DNA from: Betaproteobacteria bacterium
GTDB taxonomy: Bacteria; Pseudomonadota; Gammaproteobacteria; Burkholderiales; SG8-41
DNA: 64,000 nt
Assembly (NCBI GenBank): GCA_021730905.1
Contig: JAKFYK010000041.1
Coordinates: forward strand, 1-64,000
Direction: 5' to 3'
Within the stretch, counting starts at the first letter, position 1. Each line of letters starts with the position of its first letter. Under the pieces are notes generated by a model that was not told the origin of the DNA, did no database searches, and worked only from the letters and a program-made list of their open reading frames with translations. Below are positions 1 through 7,464 of the stretch, in pieces. Both the position numbers and the translations under genes were made by a program.

Positions 1-251
1 CCACGATTCGCGCTGGGCCCAACCACCGGCACGCCATCGACACGCACCACCCCATCGGTCGGCTCGACAAAGCCGGCCACGATATTCAGCAACGTGGATT
101 TTCCGCAACCCGAAGGGCCGATGAGCGACACGAATTCACCCGGCGCGACAGTAACCGATACGTCGCGAACTGCCTCCACGGCGCTCCCATTCGTTCCGAA
201 TACCACGCGCAAATCGCGAATATCGATCAAGCCCTTGGTTTCGCCGCTCAC
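1..251 (-). CDS. ABC transporter ATP-binding protein, SsuB/TauB-like (partial, runs off the window)
   Basis: Only the N-terminal 83 residues are inside the window. They carry a Walker A loop, GPSGCGKST, at about residues 45-53, preceded by the beta-sheet start typical of nitrate/sulfonate/bicarbonate-class ATPases. The GTG start overlaps the stop of the permease gene by 4 bp (GTGA), so translation is probably coupled. It should energise the importer formed with the permease and binding protein just upstream. The signature motif and Walker B lie beyond the edge, so intactness cannot be judged. Family assignment is firm; the substrate is unknown. Confidence 0.85.
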   Translation of the reverse strand, partial: MSGETKGLIDIRDLRVVFGTNGSAVEAVRDVSVTVAPGEFVSLIGPSGCGKSTLLNIVAGFVEPTDGVVRVDGVPVVGPSANR

Positions 252-1195
252 CGGTTGCTCCCGTTACCGAAGACCAGCCACGGCATAGCCAGCTTGCCGA
301 GCGCTCGAATTGAGCCGCTGCAGACCAGTCCCAGCACGCCTATCGTGATCATACCCAGGGCAATTTCGGCGTAGCTGATGAGAGAGTAAGCCTCCCAGGT
401 AAAGTAGCCCACCCCAAATTGTCCGGAAATCATTTCGGCGGCGATCAACGACACCCAAGCGACGCCCATGCCTACGGCAAGCCCGGTGAAAATATGCGGC
501 AGTGCCCCCGGTAAAATAACATGCCAGAACATCCGCCCCTCGCTGGCACCCAGGCATCTGCCCGCCCGCAGCAGAACCGGGTCTATGGCCGTCACGCCGT
601 GTATTGTATTAAGCAGAATTGGAAAGAAAGAGCCCAGAAAAGTGATAAATACGATACTGATTTCATTGCTGGGCCAAAGCATGATCGACATGGGCACCCA
701 GGCAATCGCGGGAATCGGGCGCAATACTTCGCAGGCAGGCAGCAAGAGATCGCGGGCGCTGCGATAGCGTCCTATCAAAAGACCCATTGGCACGGCGATG
801 AGAATCGCAACCCCGAAGCCCGCCAATATGCGGCGCAAGCTGATACCGATGTTCATCATATACTTGGTTGACTTATTGACCTCAAAAACCTTAGCCAACA
901 CTTCGCCTGGCGTGGGAATATTCGTAAACCGGATAAAAAAATCGATCCGATATTTGGTGCCGAAATACCACAACGCAAACAACGCCCCCAGCGATACGCA
1001 CCACAGCAGCATGCTCAATGAATGGTGCGAGAGCCATCTCCACGCCCGGATGCCTGGCGGCATCCCGGGAGGCCGCGAAATTATCGAGCTGGCCTTTACG
1101 CCTTCAGGCTGAGCCGCGAGCGTGATCACGTTAGTCAGCACCTTTGCCGTGGATGCTGGAGGTACGCGCCGTTGCGGTCTGGTTGCTGCGTGCAT
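248..1195 (-). CDS. ABC transporter permease, SsuC/TauC family
   Basis: A 315-residue inner-membrane protein with about six hydrophobic segments after a roughly 50-residue polar N-terminus. The loop [20 protein letters not shown] followed by GALPHI is the EAA-type motif that docks on the ATPase. The family comprises the nitrate/sulfonate/taurine/bicarbonate importers. It starts 10 bp after the binding-protein gene stops and overlaps the ATPase gene, so the three form one transport unit. The N-terminus is longer than in many relatives, so a more internal start is possible. The substrate cannot be read from the sequence; sulfonate-like compounds are only a family-level guess. Confidence 0.85.
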   Translation of the reverse strand: MHAATRPQRRVPPASTAKVLTNVITLAAQPEGVKASSIISRPPGMPPGIRAWRWLSHHSLSMLLWCVSLGALFALWYFGTKYRIDFFIRFTNIPTPGEVLAKVFEVNKSTKYMMNIGISLRRILAGFGVAILIAVPMGLLIGRYRSARDLLLPACEVLRPIPAIAWVPMSIMLWPSNEISIVFITFLGSFFPILLNTIHGVTAIDPVLLRAGRCLGASEGRMFWHVILPGALPHIFTGLAVGMGVAWVSLIAAEMISGQFGVGYFTWEAYSLISYAEIALGMITIGVLGLVCSGSIRALGKLAMPWLVFGNGSNR

Positions 1196-1205
1196 GGGCT
1201 ATAGC

Positions 1206-2672
1206 TCAACGGCTCGCGGTTGTTGTGGATGTGCCCAGCACTTCGTTGTAAGTCAGCAGCTTGCCACCGGTTTTCGTAGCATGCGCTTGTGCATCCTTCC
1301 GCAAAAGGAAAGGCGTAGCCTCTGCCTGCTTTCCCTCTTTGTCGCTGAAAGCATAAAATGCCTTGTCAGCGAAAACCTTGATTCCAAGGCCACGATCATA
1401 AAGGTAAACGGCACGGATTTTCTTGCCCTCTCCCGTGTACTTGCGCACACCCAGCAAGGTGCAGCCCTGAGAACTGAAAGGGATTATTTCGCCGCCTTCG
1501 ATCCAGATCTCGCCCCCGTCGCGCGGTTTTAAGATCGGCGCATTGCAGACCGGGTCCTTGCCGGTGACTTCATAGTTCGCAAGCGACGCGAGTTGTCGCT
1601 CATAATCGAGTCCTTGCTCTTTGAAAGCCTGCCTTACATATTTGTCGTTAACCCAGGCTGGAATATTAAAATCCTTCATGCGACCAAGTCCGCGCAATAC
1701 ATCCGCTCCGGTCGCGATGGTTTCCAGCCATTTCGGCTTGATCGTAGGGTCCAGCGTATGAATGCCGCCCGGTCCAAGAAATACGTAGGCGACTTCTTTC
1801 TCGATCTTGGTCCATTCTTCTATTTTTTCTGACGCTTGCTTCGGATTTTTGCGCACCCATTCGTTCGCTTCCATCAACGCTTTGATATAGGCAACGACGA
1901 TCTCGGGATATTTCTCCGCAAAATCCTTGCGTGCCACCACACCGTGGAAAGTGGGCACTTTGGTTTCAGCGCCATCAAAAATCTTTCGCGCAAAGCCGCG
2001 GTAAGGCAACAATTCGGCAAACGGCACGAAATTGGCATGTCCGTCGAGGCGCTTTTCCTGCAGGTTGGTGGTGCCTACTTCCGGGCTTTGGTTTGCAAGG
2101 TTCCAAAAATTCTCGGGCCAGCCACGGGTTTTCATCGCCTGCAACAGCATGCCATGGGCGGCCGAACCGAACGGCACCGACAGGTTCTTGCCTTTCAGGT
2201 CTTCAAGGGCGTAATACGGCGAATCCTTATGGACGACGAGCCCGTTGCCAGCACCATGCGCGTTGTAGGCAATGATCGCCACCAACTGGGTTTCGTTCTT
2301 CGATTGCTGGCCTGTTGCGCCATTCACCAGCAATGGATAGTCACCCATCATGCCAATGTGAATGCGATTCGCCATCATGCCGTTGGTGATTGGCGGCCCC
2401 GACGTGGAATTTTGCCAGTCGATCTTGTAATTCGCACCTTGGTATTTGCCGGTCCTGGGCAGATACTTCTCCAGCAGCTTCATCTCCTTGATTACGATGC
2501 CACCGGTTACCGTATTGGTGGTTGTGTTTTGCGTTCCTATGCCAATCTCTATGGTTTGCGCATGGGCGCTTGCGGGCAGCAGCAACGCACCCGCTGCGAT
2601 ACCGCCACAGAGCATCGCGCGCAAAAGGCCACGCACATCGTCCCACTTGCTATTTGCGGCTTTCATGATCAT
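1206..2672 (-). CDS. ABC transporter substrate-binding protein (SsuA/TauA type) with NosL-like C-terminal domain
   Basis: 488 residues. The N-terminus has a Sec signal peptide (charged start, hydrophobic core AMLCGGIAAGALLLP, cleavage after AHA). Residues about 40-365 form a periplasmic binding protein of the nitrate/sulfonate type. From about residue 367 to the end there is an extra domain resembling NosL, the copper-chaperone-like protein of nitrous-oxide reductase clusters: DPVCNAPI near its start, then an alternating strand region, then a GGKLLTYNEVL ending. The CxM copper ligand pair of typical NosL is not preserved (CNA instead), so metal binding is uncertain. Good SD (GGGAG) before ATG 2672; ATG at 2666 is also possible. 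Binding-protein call is firm, NosL similarity is my recognition of the pattern. Confidence 0.8.
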   Translation of the reverse strand: MIMKAANSKWDDVRGLLRAMLCGGIAAGALLLPASAHAQTIEIGIGTQNTTTNTVTGGIVIKEMKLLEKYLPRTGKYQGANYKIDWQNSTSGPPITNGMMANRIHIGMMGDYPLLVNGATGQQSKNETQLVAIIAYNAHGAGNGLVVHKDSPYYALEDLKGKNLSVPFGSAAHGMLLQAMKTRGWPENFWNLANQSPEVGTTNLQEKRLDGHANFVPFAELLPYRGFARKIFDGAETKVPTFHGVVARKDFAEKYPEIVVAYIKALMEANEWVRKNPKQASEKIEEWTKIEKEVAYVFLGPGGIHTLDPTIKPKWLETIATGADVLRGLGRMKDFNIPAWVNDKYVRQAFKEQGLDYERQLASLANYEVTGKDPVCNAPILKPRDGGEIWIEGGEIIPFSSQGCTLLGVRKYTGEGKKIRAVYLYDRGLGIKVFADKAFYAFSDKEGKQAEATPFLLRKDAQAHATKTGGKLLTYNEVLGTSTTTASR

Positions 2673-2711
2673 GTTCTCCCGAGAATGAAATAGACATTGC
2701 TTCCCAACGAC

Positions 2712-3038
2712 TTACGCTTCCTTCAATTGCGCCAGTTTCTGGCTGATGCCCGACCATAATCCGGCATCCGGCAACGGCTCACGGCGCTCAGCAATCACCG
2801 GCCATACATGCGCGTAGCGTGCATTGAGTTCGACGAAATGCGCCTGTGCCGCTGGAACCTCGCCGGCTTCGACTATGGCGTTTTCGGGGCACTCATCCAC
2901 GCACAGCGTACAGTCGATGCAGACTTGCGGGTCGATCACCAAAAAATTCGGGCCCTCGTGAAAACAATCCACTGGGCACACTTCCACGCAATCGGTGTAT
3001 TTGCATCCGATGCAACCTTCCGTTACCACGTAAGCCAT
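2712..3038 (-). CDS. FdxA-like 7Fe ferredoxin
   Basis: 108 residues. The N-terminal half has [17 protein letters not shown] and then [12 protein letters not shown], the cysteine spacing of Azotobacter FdI-type ferredoxins with one 3Fe-4S and one 4Fe-4S cluster. The C-terminal half ([13 protein letters not shown]) is the usual helical tail of this family. It lies 29 bp after the HEAT-repeat gene and 39 bp before the transporter genes. In this context it is a plausible electron carrier for the AprA-like flavoprotein, in addition to the AprB-like ferredoxin. Whether the genome has a separate housekeeping fdxA is unknown. Confidence 0.88.
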   Translation of the reverse strand: MAYVVTEGCIGCKYTDCVEVCPVDCFHEGPNFLVIDPQVCIDCTLCVDECPENAIVEAGEVPAAQAHFVELNARYAHVWPVIAERREPLPDAGLWSGISQKLAQLKEA

Positions 3039-3067
3039 GTTCAGCTGCTCCGCTCAATGATAATGTT

Positions 3068-4021
3068 TCAATGGGCGATGGAAGCCAGCGCGAGTTGCGC
3101 CAGTTTGCGTACGTCCGGGTCAGGGTCTTGCCGTGCTTTTTCGAGCGCAGGGATGGCTTTGGGATCGCGAATATCGCCTAGCGCGACAGCCGCCTCTTTG
3201 CGCACATTGCTCACCGTGTGCGCCAGCGAGTCGATGATTGCGCCAACCGCTTCGCGCGCCTGCATGCGGCCAAGACTGCGTATCGCGCGAATGCGCACCT
3301 GCCAATACGGATCGCTTAACGCTTCAATGAGATTGTCCACCGCGCCGCGCGGCTTGACCTTGCCGAGCGTGCTGGCTGCCTCCTCGCGCACCTGCCACGA
3401 CGCGTCTTTCAACGCATGCGTCAACGCCGGCAACACTTGCTGTCCCGTGGCATAACCCAGGGCACCCACCGCAACCCGGCGCACCTCCGTTTCCGGATCG
3501 TTCATGGCAACCCGTGTTAATTCGCCCAGCGCTGCCGGATTCTTGAGATAGCCCAGCACTGATACCGCCTCGCGTCGTACCCGTTCGTCCACATCACGCA
3601 GCGCCACCAGCGCAGGGTCGAACACTTCCGTCACACGTAACTCACGCAGCGCGCGAAATCCCGCCGCCCGTGTAAACGCATCGATGTCGGCAATCAACGG
3701 CACCAGATGCTCACTCAGCGCTGGATCTTTAATCTCGGACAGCGACAACGCACACGCCTCACGAACACCAGCATCCGTATCGCACAAGGCCGACGCCAGC
3801 GCCTTTACCGCGGCTGCGTCAGCAACGCCTTCCAAAGCCTTGGCGGCCTCGGTACGAACAGCTGCGGCGCTGTCCTTAAGTGCGGCGATGGCGAGCGCAG
3901 CAAAGTCTTCCTCGTCGCTATACGGCAATTCCATCACGGCGATTCGACGCACTTCAGCATCCACGTCGGTAAGACGTGTCCGATAGTTTTCGGGTAAAGC
4001 TGCCAGATTGCGTGAACTCAT
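3068..4021 (-). CDS. HEAT-repeat protein
   Basis: 317 residues made almost entirely of about 30-residue helical repeats with the pattern D..VR..A..ALG (for example DERVRREAVSVLGYL and DPETEVRRVAVGALG), about eight to nine copies. These are PBS-lyase-type HEAT repeats, which form curved protein-binding scaffolds. No signal peptide and no catalytic motif are visible, so it is probably cytoplasmic. An in-frame TTG lies at 4033, but ATG 4021 has a GAGG ribosome site 6 bp upstream and is preferred. It sits between two ferredoxin genes in the AprA-like operon, so a scaffold or assembly role for the redox complex is a reasonable inference; function is unproven. Confidence 0.8.
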   Translation of the reverse strand: MSSRNLAALPENYRTRLTDVDAEVRRIAVMELPYSDEEDFAALAIAALKDSAAAVRTEAAKALEGVADAAAVKALASALCDTDAGVREACALSLSEIKDPALSEHLVPLIADIDAFTRAAGFRALRELRVTEVFDPALVALRDVDERVRREAVSVLGYLKNPAALGELTRVAMNDPETEVRRVAVGALGYATGQQVLPALTHALKDASWQVREEAASTLGKVKPRGAVDNLIEALSDPYWQVRIRAIRSLGRMQAREAVGAIIDSLAHTVSNVRKEAAVALGDIRDPKAIPALEKARQDPDPDVRKLAQLALASIAH

Positions 4022-4033
4022 GTCCGGCCTCAA

Positions 4034-4267
4034 TCAGCGCAGCAGATACGGAATGGCCACATGTACCGCGCCAGTGGGGCAATCCTGCTCGCAGGGCATG
4101 CAATACCAGCATTCATCGAATTTCATATAAGCCTTGCCTTTCACCATATCGATCGCAAGCACATCCAGCGGACACACATCCACACATACAGTGCAGCCTT
4201 TTTGCGCAATGCATTTCTCTTCGTCCACGGAGACCGGGACACTGGTACGGGTTGCGGCAAGTGGCAT
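4034..4267 (-). CDS. AprB-like 2x[4Fe-4S] ferredoxin
   Basis: 77 residues with two cysteine clusters, CIAQKGCTVCVDVCP and CWYCMPCEQDCP. The second, preceded by FDE and followed by TGAVHV, closely resembles the second cluster of AprB, the iron-sulfur subunit of adenylylsulfate reductase. It is much shorter than true AprB because it lacks the long C-terminal tail that wraps around AprA. The gene follows the AprA-like flavoprotein by 9 bp, matching an electron-transfer partner. The true physiological reaction is not known; I would not annotate it as dissimilatory sulfate metabolism. Confidence 0.82.
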   Translation of the reverse strand: MPLAATRTSVPVSVDEEKCIAQKGCTVCVDVCPLDVLAIDMVKGKAYMKFDECWYCMPCEQDCPTGAVHVAIPYLLR

Positions 4268-4276
4268 GTGTCTCTC

Positions 4277-6013
4277 CTAGGCTTTGGCTGTCTGCGCCGG
4301 CTTCACTACACGCAGGCGCTGATAGGCGGTTTTCTCATCTTCGTCGAGTGCGAACAGATACGGTTCCACGGGTTTTTTAAAACTACTTATGCCGTCTTCA
4401 CCGTCCTTGCGTAAATGGCAATGCGCAAACCAGTCCGCGTCGTTTCTTTGAGGAAAATCAACACGGTAGTGATACAAGCCCCAGCGGCTCTCTTCGCGAT
4501 AGAGCGAGGCGTGCGCGGCCATGCGTGCGCAATCGTGAATCATTTGCACCTCCATTGCGCGCATCAGCTCGTGCGGGTTTTCTGCTGAAATGTTGCGGAT
4601 GTCTTCGGAAATTTCCGTGAATCGCTCAAGTGCCAGATGCATCTTGCGCGTAGCCTTTGGCGGCTGTAGATAATCATTCACCATGCGACGCAGCTTGTAC
4701 TCGACTTGATTCGGCGGTAGCCCGCCGCTGTGACTCAAAGGCGCAGATACGCGCTGCATCTCCGAGTCAATTCGAGCTTGATCTACCGTGCCGCCATCGT
4801 AGTTCGCGCAATAGTCGGCTGCGTTGGTTCCAGCGAACCATCCGTAAGTGAAGGCGCCCAGCATATAGTTGTGCGGCACGTTGGCCATGTCGCCGGCGGC
4901 ATACAAACCCGGCACGGTCGTTTCGGCACGCTCATTGATATACACGCCCGATGCGCTGTGGCCGCTGCAAAATCCAATTTCGGAGATGTGCATCTCGATC
5001 ATGCGGTTACGGTAATTCGTGCCGCGACCATCGTGGAACCGGCCCCGGCTGGGACGCTCGTTCGTATGCAGAATGTGTTCGATGGTCTGTATCGTTTCTT
5101 CGGCCAGATGATCGAGTTTGAGAAACACCGGCCCATTGCCGCTTTGCAGTTCGTTGTAGAACTCCAGCATCATCTGTCCGCTCCAGTAGTCGCACTCGAT
5201 GAAGCGGTCGCCTTTCGCGTTGGCCGTATAGCCACCGAACGGGCCAGTGACATAGGCGCAGGCCGGCCCGTTGTAATCCTTGATCAACGGGTTGATCTGA
5301 AAGCATTCCAGGTTCGAAAGCTCTGCTCCGGCGTGAAACGCCATGCTGTAGCCGTCGCCGGCATTGGTTGGATTTTCGTAGGTGCCGAACAAATAACCGG
5401 AGGCCGGTAACCCCATCCGTCCTGCCGCGCCACAGCAGAGAATCACCGCTTTCGCGCGTACCACGACAAATTCCGCTGTCCGGCAATCAAAACCCAGCAG
5501 CCCGGCGACCTGCCCTTTATTGTCCAGCAGCACACGCGTGGCGACTACGCGATTGGTCACTTCGACACGGGCGCGCTTTAATTGCCGGTAAAGGATCTTT
5601 TTCATATGATGCCCTTCCGGCATCGGTAGCACGTAAGTGCCGATGTGATGCACCTTGCGCACCGCATAGTCGCCGGTTTCATCCTTCTCGAACTTCACGC
5701 CCCAACGGTCCAGCTCTTGTATGGTCGAGAAACTGTGTTGCGCGTAGGCGTAAACAGTTTTCTGATTGACGATGCCGTCGTTGGCCACGGTGATTTCGCG
5801 GGTGTACTGCTCCGGCGTGGCATGGCCGGGTATCACAGCGTTGTTCAGACCGTCCATCCCCATCGAAATAGCGCCACTGCGTTTCACGTTGGCTTTTTCC
5901 AGCAGCATGACGCGCAGCTTGGGGTTGCGTTCCTTGGCTTTCACCGCAGCCATCGGGCCGGCGGTGCCGCCACCAACCACGATGACATCCGTTTCCAGTT
6001 CCACGATTTTCAT
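4277..6013 (-). CDS. AprA-like FAD-dependent oxidoreductase (fumarate reductase/APS reductase flavoprotein superfamily)
   Basis: 578 residues. The N-terminus has the FAD dinucleotide fold VGGGTAGP (residues 13-20) followed by a glutamate-ending strand and RSGAISMGMDGLNN, resembling the SGA..G...N segment of AprA. The middle contains ECFQINPLIKDYNGP and FHDGRGTNYRNRMIEMHISE, and the C-terminal FAD segment is GLYAAGDMANVPHNYMLGAF. This is the flavoprotein superfamily of succinate dehydrogenase, fumarate reductase and AprA, closest in style to AprA but shorter. Its start overlaps the GntR gene stop (ATGA), and an AprB-like ferredoxin follows. The reaction is unknown; co-location with a sulfonate-type importer suggests an organosulfur or sulfur-oxyanion substrate, as inference only. 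Confidence 0.82.
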   Translation of the reverse strand: MKIVELETDVIVVGGGTAGPMAAVKAKERNPKLRVMLLEKANVKRSGAISMGMDGLNNAVIPGHATPEQYTREITVANDGIVNQKTVYAYAQHSFSTIQELDRWGVKFEKDETGDYAVRKVHHIGTYVLPMPEGHHMKKILYRQLKRARVEVTNRVVATRVLLDNKGQVAGLLGFDCRTAEFVVVRAKAVILCCGAAGRMGLPASGYLFGTYENPTNAGDGYSMAFHAGAELSNLECFQINPLIKDYNGPACAYVTGPFGGYTANAKGDRFIECDYWSGQMMLEFYNELQSGNGPVFLKLDHLAEETIQTIEHILHTNERPSRGRFHDGRGTNYRNRMIEMHISEIGFCSGHSASGVYINERAETTVPGLYAAGDMANVPHNYMLGAFTYGWFAGTNAADYCANYDGGTVDQARIDSEMQRVSAPLSHSGGLPPNQVEYKLRRMVNDYLQPPKATRKMHLALERFTEISEDIRNISAENPHELMRAMEVQMIHDCARMAAHASLYREESRWGLYHYRVDFPQRNDADWFAHCHLRKDGEDGISSFKKPVEPYLFALDEDEKTAYQRLRVVKPAQTAKA

Positions 6014-6942
6014 TTGCGTCCTCCTCCCGCCGAGGCACCAGCAGCGCGTGCTTTGGGCGCATCACGGCGCCCCACCATCATGAAATATTGAAACGCATCG
6101 CCACGGTAGTACAGATATTCAAAATCAACAGGTTGTTCTGGTGTTGCGATCGTCAGTCGTTCAATGCGCAGCACCGGCGCGCCTTCGCTGACCGCCAGCG
6201 CCTCGGCTAGTGCGTGATCCGCAAGCGTTGCGTCAATGCGCAATTCCGCCCGATCAAGACGCAAGCCATAGTCGTTCTCAAGAATGAGAAACACATCGCG
6301 GTGCGGCAAATCCTCCTTAACCAAGCGCCGGCCAAGGTCCAGCGGCACGTAAGTCACATCCAGTGAAATCGGATCATGATCAAGGTAACGCACACGCCGG
6401 ATCTCCATTACCTCAGCTTCTTCGCTGATGGCAAGCCGTGCAGCAACATGGCGGCCCGGGCGAATCACACGATGCCCTAAAACCCGAGAATGCGTCTGAT
6501 GTCCCGCACCGGCCATGGCCTCGCCGAACCCTTCCAGCCGCATCAAATTTTGTACAGCCTTCGGCTTGGATACGAAGGTGCCCTTGCCGTGTATCTTGAA
6601 GATCAGGCCTTCTTTCTGCAGATCGTTCAGAGCCTGACGCACCGTAATGCGGCTGACATTAAAGGCCCGTACCATTTCGTTCTCGGAAGGCACTTTGCCG
6701 TCACCGCGATAGGTGCCATCAAGAATCCGTCCACGCAGCACCTCGCGTATCTGCGAATACAATGGAACCGGCGACGCATGACTAAAAGTACCGCGCAACG
6801 CTGCCTGCGCGTCCGCTATGGCGGCTGTACCCGGATGTGCTGTCGTAGCGGCAACGTTGACGCCTGCGGCAGTGCGCTCAGGATTCAACTGCGCTGGGGC
6901 GTTGCGCGGCTCAGGCGTGATCTTTGTTGCTTGTATTAACAT
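6010..6942 (-). CDS. GntR-family regulator (HutC/FrlR subfamily, UTRA ligand domain)
   Basis: 310 residues. A winged helix-turn-helix spans about residues 57-128 (LYSQIREVLRGRI, PSENEMVRAFNVSRITVRQA, GKGTFV), and a UTRA effector-binding domain follows to about residue 290. The first 55 residues are low-complexity and unusual. It is the first gene of the operon and overlaps the flavoprotein start by 4 bp, so it probably controls the whole cluster and itself in response to the imported compound or a derivative. A perfect inverted repeat about 75 bp upstream is a candidate operator. Domain calls are firm; the ligand is unknown. Confidence 0.87.
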   Translation of the reverse strand: MLIQATKITPEPRNAPAQLNPERTAAGVNVAATTAHPGTAAIADAQAALRGTFSHASPVPLYSQIREVLRGRILDGTYRGDGKVPSENEMVRAFNVSRITVRQALNDLQKEGLIFKIHGKGTFVSKPKAVQNLMRLEGFGEAMAGAGHQTHSRVLGHRVIRPGRHVAARLAISEEAEVMEIRRVRYLDHDPISLDVTYVPLDLGRRLVKEDLPHRDVFLILENDYGLRLDRAELRIDATLADHALAEALAVSEGAPVLRIERLTIATPEQPVDFEYLYYRGDAFQYFMMVGRRDAPKARAAGASAGGGRK

Positions 6943-7007
6943 CTTGATACCAGTTATCGCAATCTGCGTGCCATGTTTTTCACGCTACGATCACTTAGTA
7001 ATTAATA

Positions 7008-7026
7008 TTTAAAATCAAATAGTTAC
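7008..7026 (+). repeat. AT-rich intergenic element, divergent copy
   Basis: TTTAAAATCAAATAGTTAC, matching about 16 of 19 positions of the element seen exactly at 52103 and 59576. It overlaps the left arm of the inverted repeat in the gntR operon promoter region. It is the weakest member of the family. Confidence 0.35.
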
Positions 7027-7041
7027 ATTCATTAACTATTT
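7017..7041. promoter_or_regulatory. Perfect 9-bp inverted repeat, candidate operator of the gntR operon
   Basis: AAATAGTTA, a 7-bp spacer, then TAACTATTT: a perfect dyad centred about 87 bp upstream of the gntR start codon. There is no T-run on either side that would suggest an intrinsic terminator. Its position in an AT-rich promoter region fits an operator for the GntR protein or another regulator. The sequence does not match the usual GTnTAnAC-style GntR consensus closely, so the binding protein is uncertain. Confidence 0.45.
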
Positions 7042-7317
7042 CTCGTAAGCGGTGTGACCGAGCCCGAATGCACACATATTGTGCGGCGCACATTAGGAAT
7101 GACCTAAGATCGCTCGGCCGCGCGATGTGATGTCCACACTTGTACTAACGTCAAGGAATGGGACTTGCGACGCCCATACGTAGAACCCCGCGAGGGTCAG
7201 CTCCCTGGAAATTTGAAGGCGAACCGGTCTGAACCGTAAGGGTTCCAGGAACGCCGCATCAGCGCGATGCCCATGCGGCTATGCGATAATCACCTGGAAT
7301 AGGGGATCAGCAGGTTC

Positions 7318-7464
7318 ATGCTCATGATGCATATGTCAGCAACGCGCCGGGCGATAATCTGGGCCGTAATGGCCTTGATCGTGGCGTTGCTATGCATTTT
7401 TGGATTTCGCGGCTATCTGAGCGCGGAGTTGCTGCTCAACTTTGCCAATTCGTTCTATTGCTGA
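7318..7464 (+). CDS. Small single-span membrane peptide (hypothetical, 48 aa)
   Basis: A 48-codon ORF beginning with clustered methionines (starts possible at 7318, 7324, 7327 and 7333). It contains one hydrophobic helix, AIIWAVMALIVALLCIFGF, then RGYLSAELLLNFANSFYC at the C-terminus. The helix followed by an amphipathic tail ending in cysteine looks like a real small inner-membrane protein rather than random translation. A weak ribosome site (AGCAGG) lies just before the first ATG. Its 3' end overlaps folD tail to tail by 10 bp. Function unknown. Confidence 0.55.
   Translation: MLMMHMSATRRAIIWAVMALIVALLCIFGFRGYLSAELLLNFANSFYC

Larger units (their letters stand above)
6943..7317. other. Intergenic region upstream of the gntR operon and of a small membrane-peptide ORF
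   Basis: About 375 bp without a convincing gene. The left part (6990-7045) is AT-rich, holds the 9-bp inverted repeat and an AT-rich element, and should contain the promoter of the minus-strand operon. A second imperfect palindrome, CTTGTACTAACGTCAAG, lies at about 7139-7155 and loosely resembles HutC-type sites. The right part contains mutually exclusive short hairpins (7204-7249) and an extended -10-like TGCGATAAT at 7282-7290 reading toward the plus-strand peptide. All regulatory readings here are inference. Confidence 0.4.

Noticed and set aside
1836-2693. Long open frame (285 codons) on the plus strand opposite the binding-protein gene
   Set aside because: It mirrors the coding strand of a convincing signal-peptide protein, has no recognisable domain and no ribosome site.
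4373-4390. TTTTAAAACTACTTATG as another member of the AT-rich element family
   Set aside because: Inside conserved coding sequence of the flavoprotein, with a shifted core; similarity is probably chance.
4277-6013. Annotation of the flavoprotein as dissimilatory adenylylsulfate reductase AprA
   Set aside because: Shorter than AprA, the ferredoxin partner lacks the AprB tail, and no sulfate-activation or Dsr genes are present; only AprA-like is justified.
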